From Clostridia bacterium (lineage in GTDB: Bacteria; Bacillota; Clostridia; Oscillospirales; CAG-272): a DNA stretch of 50,051 nucleotides. How positions within the stretch are numbered: position 1 is the stretch's first letter; every line of letters begins with the position of its first letter. Below the pieces are notes generated by a model, which saw only the letters and a list, made by a program, of their open reading frames with translations, did no database searches and was not told the DNA's origin. The stretch lies in assembly GCA_017517035.1 (NCBI GenBank), contig JAFXAN010000022.1, positions 1-50,051 of the forward strand. The letters run 5' to 3'. A program made the translations under genes and the position numbers. Below, piece by piece: positions 1-8,875 of this stretch.

Positions 1-382
1 TGAAAGTGTCCTGATATTTGGTGAATAAACCTGAAGCCCAGGAGTTGCAATGCCGTTTTTATATTGGTAAAAGGGCAAGGTTCAAAATTGTTGGGTGAAC
101 TCAAAACAGAAGACCACCAATCGGTGGTCTTTTGTTTTGCCATCTTTCTTCATTGCGACAAAGCACTCCACTTTCGGCAAAGCCGAAAAAAGGCGCAAAC
201 GGACGGTTATATTTTGCAACCTAACACAAAAGCCTTTGATTTCGTGGTCTTTTCGTGTTTTTTGAGGGAAAATCACCCATTTTTTGCCGCTGAACCTTTT
301 TTTCGATACACGAACATTGGTTTTATAAGCATAGCATAACCAAATCTTGACTTTGTTATGAACAGCAATTTTATTAAACCTC
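1..382. other. No supported gene; tail of an upstream unit
   Basis: All forward frames hit a stop within the first 100 bases, so at most the last few codons of an upstream gene could lie here. The rest is AT-rich with a terminator-like hairpin (111-130) and a second hairpin (172-188, 7-bp arms, AAA loop). Short frames in this stretch have no ribosome binding site and no recognisable motif. Confidence 0.5.
111..138 (+). terminator. Rho-independent terminator
   Basis: Inverted repeat AGACCACC/GGTGGTCT with a 4-nt loop, followed by TTTGTTTT. A-rich sequence on the other side means it could act in both directions. It probably ends whatever lies left of the window. Confidence 0.7.
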
Positions 383-411
383 TTGACATAATATAGCTAT
401 TTTGATATAAT
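383..411 (+). promoter_or_regulatory. Sigma-A promoter for the deacetylase-like gene
   Basis: Perfect TTGACA (383-388) and TATAAT (406-411) with a 17-nt spacer. Predicted start near 418 gives a leader of about 80 nt before the coding region. Confidence 0.85.
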
Positions 412-484
412 GGCGTTGATGCTATCGGTCATGCGCCGAAAAAGCTTGATACCTATAAGATGTTTCCGACAAATCCGTATTAAA

Positions 485-491
485 AGAGGTG
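485..491 (+). promoter_or_regulatory. Ribosome binding site pointing to an ATC start
   Basis: AGAGGTG is the only Shine-Dalgarno-like sequence before the next gene. It lies 7 nt before an in-frame ATC (499-501). The first conventional in-frame start, GTG at 520, has no such site at a usable distance. Confidence 0.55.
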
Positions 492-498
492 TGGTCTT

Positions 499-1272
499 AT
501 CAAAAACTTTTGTTTTACCGTGGATGATAATATTCGTTTTTTAAAGGAAATAACCGAGAATCACTATCAAAGTATATTTGATCATCCGTATCTCGGTATG
601 TATCGGCGTCTTCATGAAGAATTTGGATTGAAGGTGCAGCTTAATTTGTTTTACAGCATGGAAAATTTCGATCTTTCTCAAATGAGCGAAGCCTATTATG
701 AGGAATGGAAAGAGAATTCTGATTGGCTCAAGCTTTCTTTTCACTCGGAGATAGAAGATGTCAAGCCTTATGAAAGCTCCGACTATGGCAAGGTCTATGA
801 GGCTTGCAGAAAAGTACACGAGCAGATCAAGCGTTTTGCTTCGCCTTCAGCACTGGCAAGCACAACAACGATTCATTATTGCTTATTGACCGAAGAGGGG
901 CTTAGGGCAATGGAGGATAATTGTGTTTTTGGGTTGTTAGGCTTGTTCGGCAACGCCCAAAAACCTCGCACCTCATATGGTATCGAGGAAAGCAAGGCAG
1001 AAATCATTCGCAGCGGAGAGATCCTTAAGATAGGTAAAACCTCTTTTGCTTCAATTGATATTATCTTAAATCTTTTTTCGGCAGAGGAGATCCTCGAACA
1101 ATTGATGGGCATGAGCCAACGAAGCAGCATTCGTGTGATGATTCATGAGCAATATTTCTATAGTGATTATATAAATTATCAACCTGAATTTGAAGAAAAG
1201 CTCCGCTCGACATTTTCGTTTTTGTCCGAGCATGGCTACCAAAGCTGCTTTTATGAGAATTTTATATCATAA
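499..1272 (+). CDS. Polysaccharide-deacetylase-like conserved hypothetical protein
   Basis: About 257 aa if read from 499, 250 aa from GTG 520. The N-terminus (KNFCFTVDDNIRFLKE), a later LKLSFHS segment and TTTIHYC recall the D-D, H and H motifs of NodB-like (beta/alpha)-barrel deacetylases, but no catalytic set is proven and the substrate is unknown. There is no signal peptide, so it is probably cytosolic. The conserved-looking stretch KNFCFTV begins upstream of GTG 520, and a stop (481-483) bounds the frame, leaving no ATG, GTG or TTG between. An ATC start at 499, 7 nt after AGAGGTG, is therefore favoured. It is a single gene between its own promoter and terminator. The family assignment is from memory of similar clostridial proteins and is tentative. 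Confidence 0.75.
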   Translation: MKNFCFTVDDNIRFLKEITENHYQSIFDHPYLGMYRRLHEEFGLKVQLNLFYSMENFDLSQMSEAYYEEWKENSDWLKLSFHSEIEDVKPYESSDYGKVYEACRKVHEQIKRFASPSALASTTTIHYCLLTEEGLRAMEDNCVFGLLGLFGNAQKPRTSYGIEESKAEIIRSGEILKIGKTSFASIDIILNLFSAEEILEQLMGMSQRSSIRVMIHEQYFYSDYINYQPEFEEKLRSTFSFLSEHGYQSCFYENFIS

Positions 1273-1280
1273 AATAAAAA

Positions 1281-1317
1281 AAGGCTTATCCGACCGCAGG
1301 TCGGATAAGCCTTTTTG
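1281..1317 (+). terminator. Rho-independent terminator
   Basis: Perfect 15-bp stem (1281-1295 with 1299-1313), GCA loop and a run of T. The flanking A-run makes it potentially bidirectional. It lies 8 nt after the stop codon of the deacetylase-like gene. Confidence 0.92.
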
Positions 1318-1413
1318 CATTGCAGGAGCTTGAATTAAACCGAGGTAACATAGTAATTCAGCTTTGTTTGAGAGAAAATTTGTGAAATCTTAACAATTTT
1401 CGTCCTTTTTTTG

Positions 1414-1442
1414 TTGACTTTGCATTGATTTTATGATACAAT
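1414..1442 (+). promoter_or_regulatory. Sigma-A promoter of the PHP/metallophosphoesterase pair
   Basis: TTGACT (1414-1419), 17-nt spacer, TACAAT (1437-1442). It sits 37 nt before the PHP start codon. Confidence 0.8.
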
Positions 1443-1479
1443 GTAACATAATACAGAGTACAGTCAAGGGAGAAGGAAA

Positions 1480-2169
1480 ATGTTCAAAACAGAAACGCAT
1501 ATGCATACAAGAGAGGTAAGTGCCTGCTCTCATAAGGGCGCAATAGATATGATAAAACTTTATAAAGAGGCAGGATATTCGACGGTTTTTGTTTCCGACC
1601 ACTTCCAGTCCAATTTTTTAGACGTGCTCGGAGATATTCCGTGGAACGAAAAAATGGCGATTTTTCTCTCCGGCTATTACAAGGCAAAGCATGAGGGCGA
1701 AAAGCTTGGAGTTAATGTGCTTCCTGCCGCTGAAATTTGTTTTACAGACTCAAATAATCATTATCTCGCATACGGAATAACGAAGGAATTTCTTGATGCG
1801 TATCCAAATCTTCATAAGATGTCAGCCGGAGAATTTCTGCCCATAGCGCGCGCTGCGGGAATTTTTATTGTACATGCACATCCTTACAGAGACGGCAGCC
1901 GAAGCGCTACTCCCGAGCTTGTTGATGCAATCGAAATATACAATTCAAATCCTCGGCACGAGGACTACAGTGAGTTTTCAAAGGTTCTTGCTGAAAAATA
2001 CGATCTGCCCGTTACAGCAGGATCGGACGCCCATAGAGACGAGGATGTTGCGTGCTCGGGAATCGAGACCGAGGAGGAAATAAAGACAGCATCTGATTTT
2101 ATTAGGCTTGTAAAGGAAAGAAAGATCAATATAGTAAGGGGTACAGTAAATGATATACTGTCTCAGTGA
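1480..2169 (+). CDS. PHP-domain metal-dependent phosphoesterase
   Basis: 229 aa, start ATG after AGGGAGAAGG. The PHP metal ligands are visible: H7-x-H9, D40-H41, E85, H132-x-H134 and the GSDAH motif (D183, H185). PHP proteins of this size hydrolyse phosphoesters such as histidinol phosphate or nucleotide phosphates using two or three metal ions. The substrate here cannot be told, and no histidine-pathway gene is nearby. The protein is cytosolic with no signal peptide. Its 3' end overlaps the next gene by 20 nt, so the two are translationally coupled and may act on related phosphorylated compounds. Confidence 0.85.
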   Translation: MFKTETHMHTREVSACSHKGAIDMIKLYKEAGYSTVFVSDHFQSNFLDVLGDIPWNEKMAIFLSGYYKAKHEGEKLGVNVLPAAEICFTDSNNHYLAYGITKEFLDAYPNLHKMSAGEFLPIARAAGIFIVHAHPYRDGSRSATPELVDAIEIYNSNPRHEDYSEFSKVLAEKYDLPVTAGSDAHRDEDVACSGIETEEEIKTASDFIRLVKERKINIVRGTVNDILSQ

Positions 2170-2794
2170 TCCGCATGGCGGTGAGTGCAGTGGAGCGCTT
2201 ACTAAATATCTTGAGGAAGCGGGTGACTCCGACCTTCTCATAATCCTCGGGGACCTTGGACTCAAATTCCGCGATACAGAGGAAAACCGTGCATTTGATG
2301 ATATGATTCTTTCCGCAAAAAAGAAAATTGCCTTTATTGACGGCAATCACGAGAATTTTGATTTTCTTGAAACATTCCCAATAGGAGAGCGCTATGGCGC
2401 ACCTGTGCGAATTTTAAGTGAGAACGTCGTTTGGCTTCAGCGCGGATACATATACGAAATAGATGGCAAAAGTTTTTTCGCTTTCGGTGGGTGTAAAAGC
2501 AGCGAAAAGTGGAAGCCGATGGGGCTTTGGTGGCCACAGGAGGAACCTACCGAGGAGCAGCTTGCCTGCGCTTATACTAGTCTTAAGGCGTATGGCAACA
2601 AGGTTGACTACATTTTGACACATAAGTGTGAGCAGGGGATTGATACGACGGAAACAACCGGACTTCGCAAGCTTTGTGATTACATAAACGAAAATGTCGA
2701 TTACAAGATGTGGTATGCCGGGCATTGGCACAAATACAAAAAAGACGGCGAGAAGCTTCTTTTTGTATATGACGTGCCGGTACCGATCGGGTAA
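2150..2794 (+). CDS. Calcineurin-like metallophosphoesterase
   Basis: 214 aa. It contains the full metallophosphoesterase signature: D7-x-H9, G34-D35, G65-N66-H67-E68, H158 and G191-H192-x-H194, which together bind a dinuclear metal centre. The family splits phosphomonoesters or diesters; the substrate is not predictable. The start ATG at 2150 lies inside the PHP gene, preceded by AAGGGG. Both genes share the promoter at 1414-1442 and end at the hairpin at 2836-2863. No export signal is present. Confidence 0.85.
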   Translation: MIYCLSDPHGGECSGALTKYLEEAGDSDLLIILGDLGLKFRDTEENRAFDDMILSAKKKIAFIDGNHENFDFLETFPIGERYGAPVRILSENVVWLQRGYIYEIDGKSFFAFGGCKSSEKWKPMGLWWPQEEPTEEQLACAYTSLKAYGNKVDYILTHKCEQGIDTTETTGLRKLCDYINENVDYKMWYAGHWHKYKKDGEKLLFVYDVPVPIG

Positions 2795-2835
2795 AATTTT
2801 CCAAACGAGTTTCAATTTTATTCTGTAAACGCCAA

Positions 2836-2863
2836 AAAGGCACTTGTTCAAGCAAGTGCCTTT
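2836..2863 (+). terminator. Terminator-like hairpin after the metallophosphoesterase
   Basis: 11-bp perfect stem AAAGGCACTTG/CAAGTGCCTTT with a 6-nt loop; the descending arm ends in T. The T-run is short, so it may work with the hairpins that follow. Confidence 0.75.
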
Positions 2864-2867
2864 CAGT

Positions 2868-2888
2868 GTGTCGAGAAAGTCTCGACAC
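2868..2888. repeat. Inverted repeat GTGTCGAGA/TCTCGACAC
   Basis: Perfect 9-bp arms with a 3-nt loop, immediately after the terminator hairpin and without a T-run. Its role is unknown. Confidence 0.7.
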
Positions 2889-2922
2889 GCTGGCAGACTT
2901 CGAAAAAGGTAGGAATATTTTT

Positions 2923-2969
2923 CGTTCTTACATTCGTCGGCGTACTCGGTACGACAGAGTGTAAGAACG
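2923..2969. repeat. Nested inverted repeat (47 nt)
   Basis: Outer arms CGTTCTTACA (2923-2932) and TGTAAGAACG (2960-2969) enclose a smaller hairpin CGTAC-TCG-GTACG (2941-2953). It looks like a dispersed palindromic element rather than a simple terminator. Confidence 0.65.
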
Positions 2970-2981
2970 GAAAAAGCAAGT

Positions 2982-3016
2982 AAGCACAAGGCTTTCCTTT
3001 AGATTGCCTTGTGCTT
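2982..3016 (+). terminator. Terminator-like hairpin
   Basis: 11-bp stem AAGCACAAGGC/GCCTTGTGCTT with a 13-nt loop, followed by CTTTTTG. Confidence 0.6.
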
Positions 3017-3103
3017 CTTTTTGAATTTAATTTTTTCTCTTTTTTAACTTTTTTATTTTTGCTATTATCTACTTGCGGTATTACAGCTTTTTCGACAGTC
3101 TGA

Positions 3104-3126
3104 AAAGAGGCTGATTCAGCCTCTTT
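3104..3126 (+). terminator. Terminator-like hairpin
   Basis: AAAGAGGCTGA/TCAGCCTCTTT, nearly loopless as written, followed by CTTCTTTATTT. It lies upstream of the ABC exporter promoter and would insulate it from read-through. Confidence 0.6.
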
Positions 3127-3245
3127 CTTCTTTATTTGAACCGATAAACAGTAAATATCTATCCAAAGATAAAGCGGACAAAGAACTGATTTTTTCTTTT
3201 CAAAGGTGAAAAACAACCATTTGACCGAAAAATTTGTGAAAGCTC

Positions 3246-3274
3246 TGTACAAAATGAGGTTTTTATGTTACAAT
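3246..3274 (+). promoter_or_regulatory. Probable promoter of the ABC exporter operon
   Basis: TGTACA (3246-3251), 17-nt spacer, TACAAT (3269-3274). The -35 box is a partial match. Confidence 0.6.
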
Positions 3275-3306
3275 ATAATGATAAATAATGAAAGGAGCTT
3301 CTCAAA

Positions 3307-5034
3307 TTGAAGCATCTTATAAAGCATTCAAAAAAATATACAAAGGAAGTCATCTGCGGCCCTCTTTTCAAGCTCTTTGAGGCAAGCTTTGAGCTTGGAG
3401 TTCCGCTTGTTATGAAGCAGATGATCGATGTGGGAATAGGCGAGGGCAGAAGCGGTTATATTGTCGGGATGTCATTCGTTCTGATACTTTTGGGTGTGCT
3501 GGGGCTTACCAGTACCGTCATTGCGCAGTATTTTTCAGCAAAGGCAGCGGTTGGGATCACATCAGGCATGAAGCGTGATATGCTTTCTCATATCCAGTCC
3601 CTTTCCTTCACCGAGCTTGACAGCGCAGGCACATCAACTCTCATAACAAGAATGACAAGTGATGCAAATCAGGTACAGAACGGAATAAATCTCACATTGC
3701 GTCTTTTCATGCGTTCTCCCTTTATCGTTTTCGGCGCAATGATAATGGCGTTTACCATTGATGTCAAAAGTGCGCTCACTTTTGCTGCGGTCATTCCCGC
3801 TCTTTCGGTGGTGGTTTTTGGGATCATGCTTATCTGCATTCCTCTTTATAAGAAGGTGCAGGCAAGGCTTGACGGAGTTCTTTCCATCACCCGTGAAAAC
3901 CTCAGCGGAGTGAGAGTTATAAGAGCATTTTGCAGAGAGGATAACGAAAAGAACCGCTTTGACGCAAAGAGCGAAGAGCTTGCGGAGGAGCAGGAGCGAG
4001 TTGGCAGAATTTCCGCACTCATGAATCCTCTTACCTATGTTCTGATAAATTTTGCGGTACTTATTCTGATATATGTCGGTGCTATAAGGGTTGAAGTCGG
4101 AATTCTTACTCAAGGAGCTGTTATCGCACTTTATAACTATATGTCCCAGATACTCGTTGAGCTTGTAAAATTTGCAAATCTCATTATCACTATCACAAAG
4201 AGCGTTGCCTGCGAGCACAGAATGGAAAAGGTCTTTGAAATGACCTCTTCAATGGAGAATGATGAGAGAGCCGAAAAGCTTTCGGAAATTGAGAGCATCA
4301 GATATAAAAATGTTGCTCTTCGCTATGCTTCATCCTCGGAAAATTCCCTTGAGGGCATTGATTTTTCAGCAAAAAGAGGCGAAACGATAGGCATCATTGG
4401 CGGAACGGGCTCGGGAAAAAGCTCTCTTGTAAACCTTATTCCACGCTTTTATGACGCAAGCGAGGGCGAGATCCTTATAAACGAAAAGAATATAAAAGAT
4501 CTCGATATAGAAACGCTCCGTTCACATATCGGTGTTGTTCCCCAGAAGGCTGTGCTTTTCAGAGGAACGATCAGAGAAAACCTTCTCTGGGGCAATGAAA
4601 GTGCTACGGATGAGGAAATAAAAGAGGCACTTGAAGCATCCCAAAGCTCGGATTTTGTTTTTGGCAAAAAGGATGGGCTTGATGAAATTGTCGAGCAGAA
4701 CGGAAGAAATTTTTCGGGAGGTCAAAGGCAGAGACTCACAATTGCAAGAGCCTTGGTGCGCCGCCCCGATGTGCTTATCCTTGACGATAGCTCCAGCGCC
4801 CTTGATTTTGCAACCGATTCCGCACTTCGACGTGCCATCGGTGCGCTAAAGTATGACCCCACGGTCTTTATAGTTTCGCAGAGAACCTCCTCCATTAAAA
4901 ATGCGGATAAGATAATCGTTCTCGATGACGGTGTTCAGGTGGGGATCGGAGACCATGAATCGCTTCTCCGAGACTGCCCCGTTTACCGTGAGATACATGA
5001 ATCTCAGTTCAGAAGGGAGGGCGAGCAGGCATGA
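3307..5034 (+). CDS. Heterodimeric ABC exporter subunit A (degenerate ATP site)
   Basis: 575 aa half-transporter: transmembrane domain (about residues 15-300) then nucleotide-binding domain. The start is TTG at 3307 with AAGGAG upstream. Walker A GGTGSGKS lies near 365-372 and the signature SGGQRQR near 470. The Walker B segment reads LILDDSSSALD, so the catalytic Glu is Asp, and the switch/H-loop reads IVSQR (521-526) with Gln instead of His. These changes define the non-hydrolysing site of asymmetric exporters such as BmrCD and LmrCD. The stop overlaps the start of subunit B (ATGA), so both are made together. Likely substrates are drugs, peptides or lipids; none can be named from the sequence. 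Confidence 0.92.
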   Translation: MKHLIKHSKKYTKEVICGPLFKLFEASFELGVPLVMKQMIDVGIGEGRSGYIVGMSFVLILLGVLGLTSTVIAQYFSAKAAVGITSGMKRDMLSHIQSLSFTELDSAGTSTLITRMTSDANQVQNGINLTLRLFMRSPFIVFGAMIMAFTIDVKSALTFAAVIPALSVVVFGIMLICIPLYKKVQARLDGVLSITRENLSGVRVIRAFCREDNEKNRFDAKSEELAEEQERVGRISALMNPLTYVLINFAVLILIYVGAIRVEVGILTQGAVIALYNYMSQILVELVKFANLIITITKSVACEHRMEKVFEMTSSMENDERAEKLSEIESIRYKNVALRYASSSENSLEGIDFSAKRGETIGIIGGTGSGKSSLVNLIPRFYDASEGEILINEKNIKDLDIETLRSHIGVVPQKAVLFRGTIRENLLWGNESATDEEIKEALEASQSSDFVFGKKDGLDEIVEQNGRNFSGGQRQRLTIARALVRRPDVLILDDSSSALDFATDSALRRAIGALKYDPTVFIVSQRTSSIKNADKIIVLDDGVQVGIGDHESLLRDCPVYREIHESQFRREGEQA

Positions 5035-6809
5035 AAAGGAATGTAAAAAAGACAAAAACTTCAAAATCGGTGCTTCGCCGTGTTCTGGGATTTTTAAAGC
5101 CATATGCTTTTCTCACCATTCTTTCGATAATCCTTTCCGGCGCAAGCGTTTTTCTCACCCTTTATCTGCCAATCCTTATAGGACAAGCCATCGACCTTAT
5201 AATAGAGGCGGGAAATGTTGATTTTGAAGCTCTTGTTCCCCTTCTTTTCCGTGGCGGTATTGCCGTTGTGGTAACAGCAGTTCTGACATGGATTATCAGC
5301 ACGATAAATAATAAGATCACATTTGAAGTCATAAGAGATGTGCGCCGTGAAGCCTTCAAAAAGCTTCAGCTGCTTCCTGTCTCCTATATTGATTCTCATC
5401 CATTCGGAGATATCGTCAGCCGCATCGTCAGCGATGTCGATACCTTTGCCGACGGACTTCTTCTCGGCTTTACCCAGCTCTTTACGGGAGTTCTCACCAT
5501 TCTCGGAACACTGATATTTATGTTTTATCTCAGCCCCATCATCGCACTTATCGTTGTGGTGCTGACGCCCCTTTCACTTTTCGTTGCAAGATATGTGTCA
5601 AAGCACACATATGATATGTTCAAGCTTCAAAGCGAAACGAGAGGCGAGCAGACCTCGCTTATCGACGAGGCGATCGGTCAGCAGAAGGTCGTGAAAGCCT
5701 TTGGCAGAGAAGATGAGATCATGGAAAAATACTGCGAGATCGACGAAAGGCTTGTGAAATGCTCGCTGAAGGCAACATTCTTCTCGTCGCTTGTAAATCC
5801 CTCAACGAGATTTGTAAACAGCGTTGTTTATGCGGCGGTTGGATGCTTCGGAGCGCTTTCCGTCATAGGCAGGATCGGTATTCTCGGAAGTATGTCCGTG
5901 GGAACGCTTTCGGTTTTTCTCAGCTATGCAAATCAGTATACTAAGCCATTTAACGAGATATCGGGAGTTATCACGGAGCTTCAAAATTCACTTGCCTGCG
6001 CCGGCAGGATCTTCGATTTCATTGCGGAAAAGCCACAAACGCCCGATAAGGAGGATGCGGTTGCTCTGAACGATGTGAAGGGCGCTGTAAGGCTCGAGAA
6101 TGTTTCATTCTCTTATACACCCGAGCAGAAGCTTATTGAAAATTTGTCCCTTGATGTAAAGCCGGGACAGAGAATTGCCATTGTTGGCCCAACGGGCTGC
6201 GGAAAGACCACCGTTATCAATCTTCTCATGCGTTTTTATGATGTGAGAGAGGGTAAGATCTTCCTTGACGGAGTTGAAACAAGAGACATGACAAGACATG
6301 ATCTGCGTTCAAGCGTCGGAATGGTGCTCCAGGACACATGGCTTGCCGCAGGAACTGTGCGTGACAATATAAAAATGGGCAAGCCGGAGGCAACGGACGA
6401 GGAAATTATTGAAGCTGCAAAGGCGGCTCACGCCCACAGCTTTATTAAGCGACTTCCGAATGGTTATGATACGGAGCTTGGAGAGGACGGAGGAAGCCTT
6501 TCCCAGGGACAAAAGCAGCTTCTCTGCATTGCGAGAGTAATGCTTTGTCTGCCGCCCATGCTCATTCTTGATGAGGCGACCTCATCAATTGATACCCGTA
6601 CCGAAACACGCATTCAGAAGGCTTTTGCCACTATGATGGAGGGCAGAACCAGCTTTATCGTGGCGCATAGACTTTCAACCATCAGAGAGGCGGATATAAT
6701 TCTCGTTATGAAGGACGGAAATGTTATCGAAAAGGGAAGTCACGATGATCTTCTCGCTTCGGGCGGATTCTATGCAACCCTTTATAACAGCCAGTTTGAA
6801 ACAACCTAA
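5031..6809 (+). CDS. Heterodimeric ABC exporter subunit B (catalytic)
   Basis: 592 aa half-transporter with an N-terminal membrane domain (about 20-330) and a C-terminal ATPase domain. Walker A GPTGCGKT lies near 386-393 and signature LSQGQKQ at about 490. Walker B LILDEATSSID keeps the catalytic Glu, and the H-loop IVAHR keeps its His. This is therefore the hydrolysis-competent partner of the preceding subunit, with which it overlaps by 4 nt. The non-GG signature (LSQGQ rather than LSGGQ) is also common in such partners. The YgiQ-type gene follows after 10 nt, so all three may be co-transcribed. Confidence 0.93.
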   Translation: MKRNVKKTKTSKSVLRRVLGFLKPYAFLTILSIILSGASVFLTLYLPILIGQAIDLIIEAGNVDFEALVPLLFRGGIAVVVTAVLTWIISTINNKITFEVIRDVRREAFKKLQLLPVSYIDSHPFGDIVSRIVSDVDTFADGLLLGFTQLFTGVLTILGTLIFMFYLSPIIALIVVVLTPLSLFVARYVSKHTYDMFKLQSETRGEQTSLIDEAIGQQKVVKAFGREDEIMEKYCEIDERLVKCSLKATFFSSLVNPSTRFVNSVVYAAVGCFGALSVIGRIGILGSMSVGTLSVFLSYANQYTKPFNEISGVITELQNSLACAGRIFDFIAEKPQTPDKEDAVALNDVKGAVRLENVSFSYTPEQKLIENLSLDVKPGQRIAIVGPTGCGKTTVINLLMRFYDVREGKIFLDGVETRDMTRHDLRSSVGMVLQDTWLAAGTVRDNIKMGKPEATDEEIIEAAKAAHAHSFIKRLPNGYDTELGEDGGSLSQGQKQLLCIARVMLCLPPMLILDEATSSIDTRTETRIQKAFATMMEGRTSFIVAHRLSTIREADIILVMKDGNVIEKGSHDDLLASGGFYATLYNSQFETT

Positions 6810-6819
6810 AGGATAAAAT

Positions 6820-8781
6820 ATGAAAAATAATGAAAAAAAGCCATTCCCCGAGGAGGGAATGGAGTTTCTCCCAATAAACCGTGCCGAAATGGCTGCACGT
6901 GGATGGGATGCACCTGATTTTGTATATGTAACGGGCGATGCCTATGTGGATCATCCGTCCTTTGGCGTGTCCATCATATCGAGAGTGCTGGAGGATGCGG
7001 GCTATAGAGTTGCGATCCTCTCGCAGCCCAATTACAAAAATGCCGAGGATTTCAAAACTTTCGGCAGACCCCGTCTTGGATTTCTCGTAACTGCGGGAAA
7101 TATCGACTCGATGGTTGCCCACTATACCGCCGCAAAGAAAAAGAGATCAAGCGACTATTATTCTCCCGGCGGCAAGATGGGCGCAAGACCCGATAGAGCC
7201 ACCATCGTATATTGCAACAGAATAAGGGAAGCATATGGAGATATTCCGATAATTATCGGCGGCCTTGAAGCGTCCCTTCGCCGTTTTGCGCATTATGATT
7301 ATTGGGATGACAAGGTGCGCCGTTCTATCCTCGTGGATTCGAGAGCAGACCTTCTCACATACGGAATGGGTGAAAATATCCTGCTCCGAATCGCATCGCT
7401 TCTTGAAAAGGGCGTGCCGATAAAGAAGATAAGGGATGTGAGAGGTACTGTTTATCTCTCAAAAAAGGATGAAAAGATCCATTATCCCGTGGCGGCAACC
7501 TTTGATTATAACGAGCTGAAAACAGACAAGAAAAAATATGCCGAGGCGTTCGGAGTTCAGTATAAAAATCAGGATGCAATAAACGGTAAGGCGATCGTTG
7601 AGATCTATGACGAAAAAATGCTGGTGCAGAATCCGCCGATGCCGCCCCTTGAGCGTGAGGAGCTTGACAGAGTTTATGCGCTCCCCTATATGCGCAATTA
7701 TCACCCTTCATATGAGAAAGATGGCGGCGTGCCTGCGATTGCGGAGGTCAAATTTTCAATAACTCACAACCGTGGATGCTTCGGAGCTTGTAATTTTTGC
7801 GCTCTTGCATTCCATCAAGGACGCACGGTGCGTTCAAGAAGCATAGAAAGCGTTGTCCGCGAGGCGGAGATAATCACAAGACTTCCCGATTTCAAGGGAT
7901 ATATCCATGATGTTGGAGGCCCGACGGCAAATTTCCGATACCCCGCCTGCGATAAGCAGCTCGAGCACGGAGTTTGTGCCGAGAGAAAATGTCTTGCACC
8001 CACTCCCTGCAAAAATCTGAAGGCAGACCACACGGAATATATAAAGCTCATTGAAGAGGTCGAAACGGTACCGGGCATCAAAAAAGTTTTCATCCGCTCG
8101 GGAATCCGCTTTGATTATGTCCTTTGCGATAAGGATGAGAGCTTTTTCAAGAAGCTTGTGCGAGACAATGTCAGCGGACAGCTTAAGGTTGCTCCCGAGC
8201 ATTGCTCCTCCGAGGTCCTCTCCAAAATGGGCAAGCCGAATTTTGAGGTTTACGAAAAATTCCGCCGCCGTTATTTTGAGCTGACAAAGAGCTTCGGAAA
8301 GGAGCAGTATCTTGTTCCGTATCTCATGTCGAGCCATCCGGGATCACGCCTTGAGGACGCAATTGCTCTTGCCAGATGTCTTAAGCGTGACGGATATGCA
8401 CCGGAGCAGGTTCAGGATTATTATCCGACCCCCGGAACTGCATCCACTGTCATGTATTATACGGGAATCAATCCCCTTGACGGCAAGAGGGTTTATGTTC
8501 CGACGGATTATCACGAAAAGCAGCTTCAGAGGGCGCTTTTGCAGTATTCAAGACCGCAAAACCGTGCGCTTGTTGAAGAAGCTCTTAAAAAGGCGGGCAG
8601 AGAGGATCTTATCGGATATGGTGCGGAGTGTCTTATAAAGCCGCAAAGAAGCAGTGTCCCTTCGCATAGTAAGAACACACAAGGCAAAAAGGATACTCGC
8701 AAAAACGGAAGACCCATGGTCAAGAAGAATAATAACGGCAGAAAAAACGAAAAACCAAAAAGAAAAACCTATAAAAAATAA
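6820..8781 (+). CDS. YgiQ-family radical SAM protein
   Basis: 653 aa. The radical SAM cluster motif is C320-x3-C324-x2-C327 (CFGACNFC). A YgiQ-type N-terminal domain precedes it, with [14 protein letters not shown] and [10 protein letters not shown]. After the core are further cysteines ([19 protein letters not shown]) that might hold a second cluster, and a Lys/Arg/Asn-rich tail from about residue 620. The family is widespread, but its reaction has not been settled to my knowledge; the sequence does not reveal it. The start follows AAAGGA closely and lies 10 nt after the exporter, so it is probably read through from that operon. It ends at the shared terminator 8845-8875. Confidence 0.93.
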   Translation: MKNNEKKPFPEEGMEFLPINRAEMAARGWDAPDFVYVTGDAYVDHPSFGVSIISRVLEDAGYRVAILSQPNYKNAEDFKTFGRPRLGFLVTAGNIDSMVAHYTAAKKKRSSDYYSPGGKMGARPDRATIVYCNRIREAYGDIPIIIGGLEASLRRFAHYDYWDDKVRRSILVDSRADLLTYGMGENILLRIASLLEKGVPIKKIRDVRGTVYLSKKDEKIHYPVAATFDYNELKTDKKKYAEAFGVQYKNQDAINGKAIVEIYDEKMLVQNPPMPPLEREELDRVYALPYMRNYHPSYEKDGGVPAIAEVKFSITHNRGCFGACNFCALAFHQGRTVRSRSIESVVREAEIITRLPDFKGYIHDVGGPTANFRYPACDKQLEHGVCAERKCLAPTPCKNLKADHTEYIKLIEEVETVPGIKKVFIRSGIRFDYVLCDKDESFFKKLVRDNVSGQLKVAPEHCSSEVLSKMGKPNFEVYEKFRRRYFELTKSFGKEQYLVPYLMSSHPGSRLEDAIALARCLKRDGYAPEQVQDYYPTPGTASTVMYYTGINPLDGKRVYVPTDYHEKQLQRALLQYSRPQNRALVEEALKKAGREDLIGYGAECLIKPQRSSVPSHSKNTQGKKDTRKNGRPMVKKNNNGRKNEKPKRKTYKK

Positions 8782-8844
8782 TTGTTCAAATTGCTTTTAT
8801 AGCATTTTTCAATGCTGTTTATGTTAATGTGGTAGAATAAAAGT

Positions 8845-8875
8845 TGGACTGAGTCAAGCGACTCAGTCCATTTTA
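8845..8875. terminator. Bidirectional terminator between convergent genes
   Basis: 11-bp stem TGGACTGAGTC/GACTCAGTCCA, AAGC loop, TTTTATT on the plus side and A-rich sequence on the other. It serves the YgiQ gene (plus) and the glycerophosphodiesterase (minus). Confidence 0.88.

Larger units (their letters stand above)
2795..3245. other. Hairpin-rich intergenic region, no gene seen
   Basis: About 450 nt with five consecutive inverted repeats and no supported ORF or RNA gene. Separate entries give the hairpins at 2836-2863, 2868-2888, 2923-2969, 2982-3016 and 3104-3126. Confidence 0.6.

Noticed and set aside
64..339. Short ORFs on both strands at the left edge
   Set aside because: They run through the terminator hairpin, have no start signals and resemble no family.
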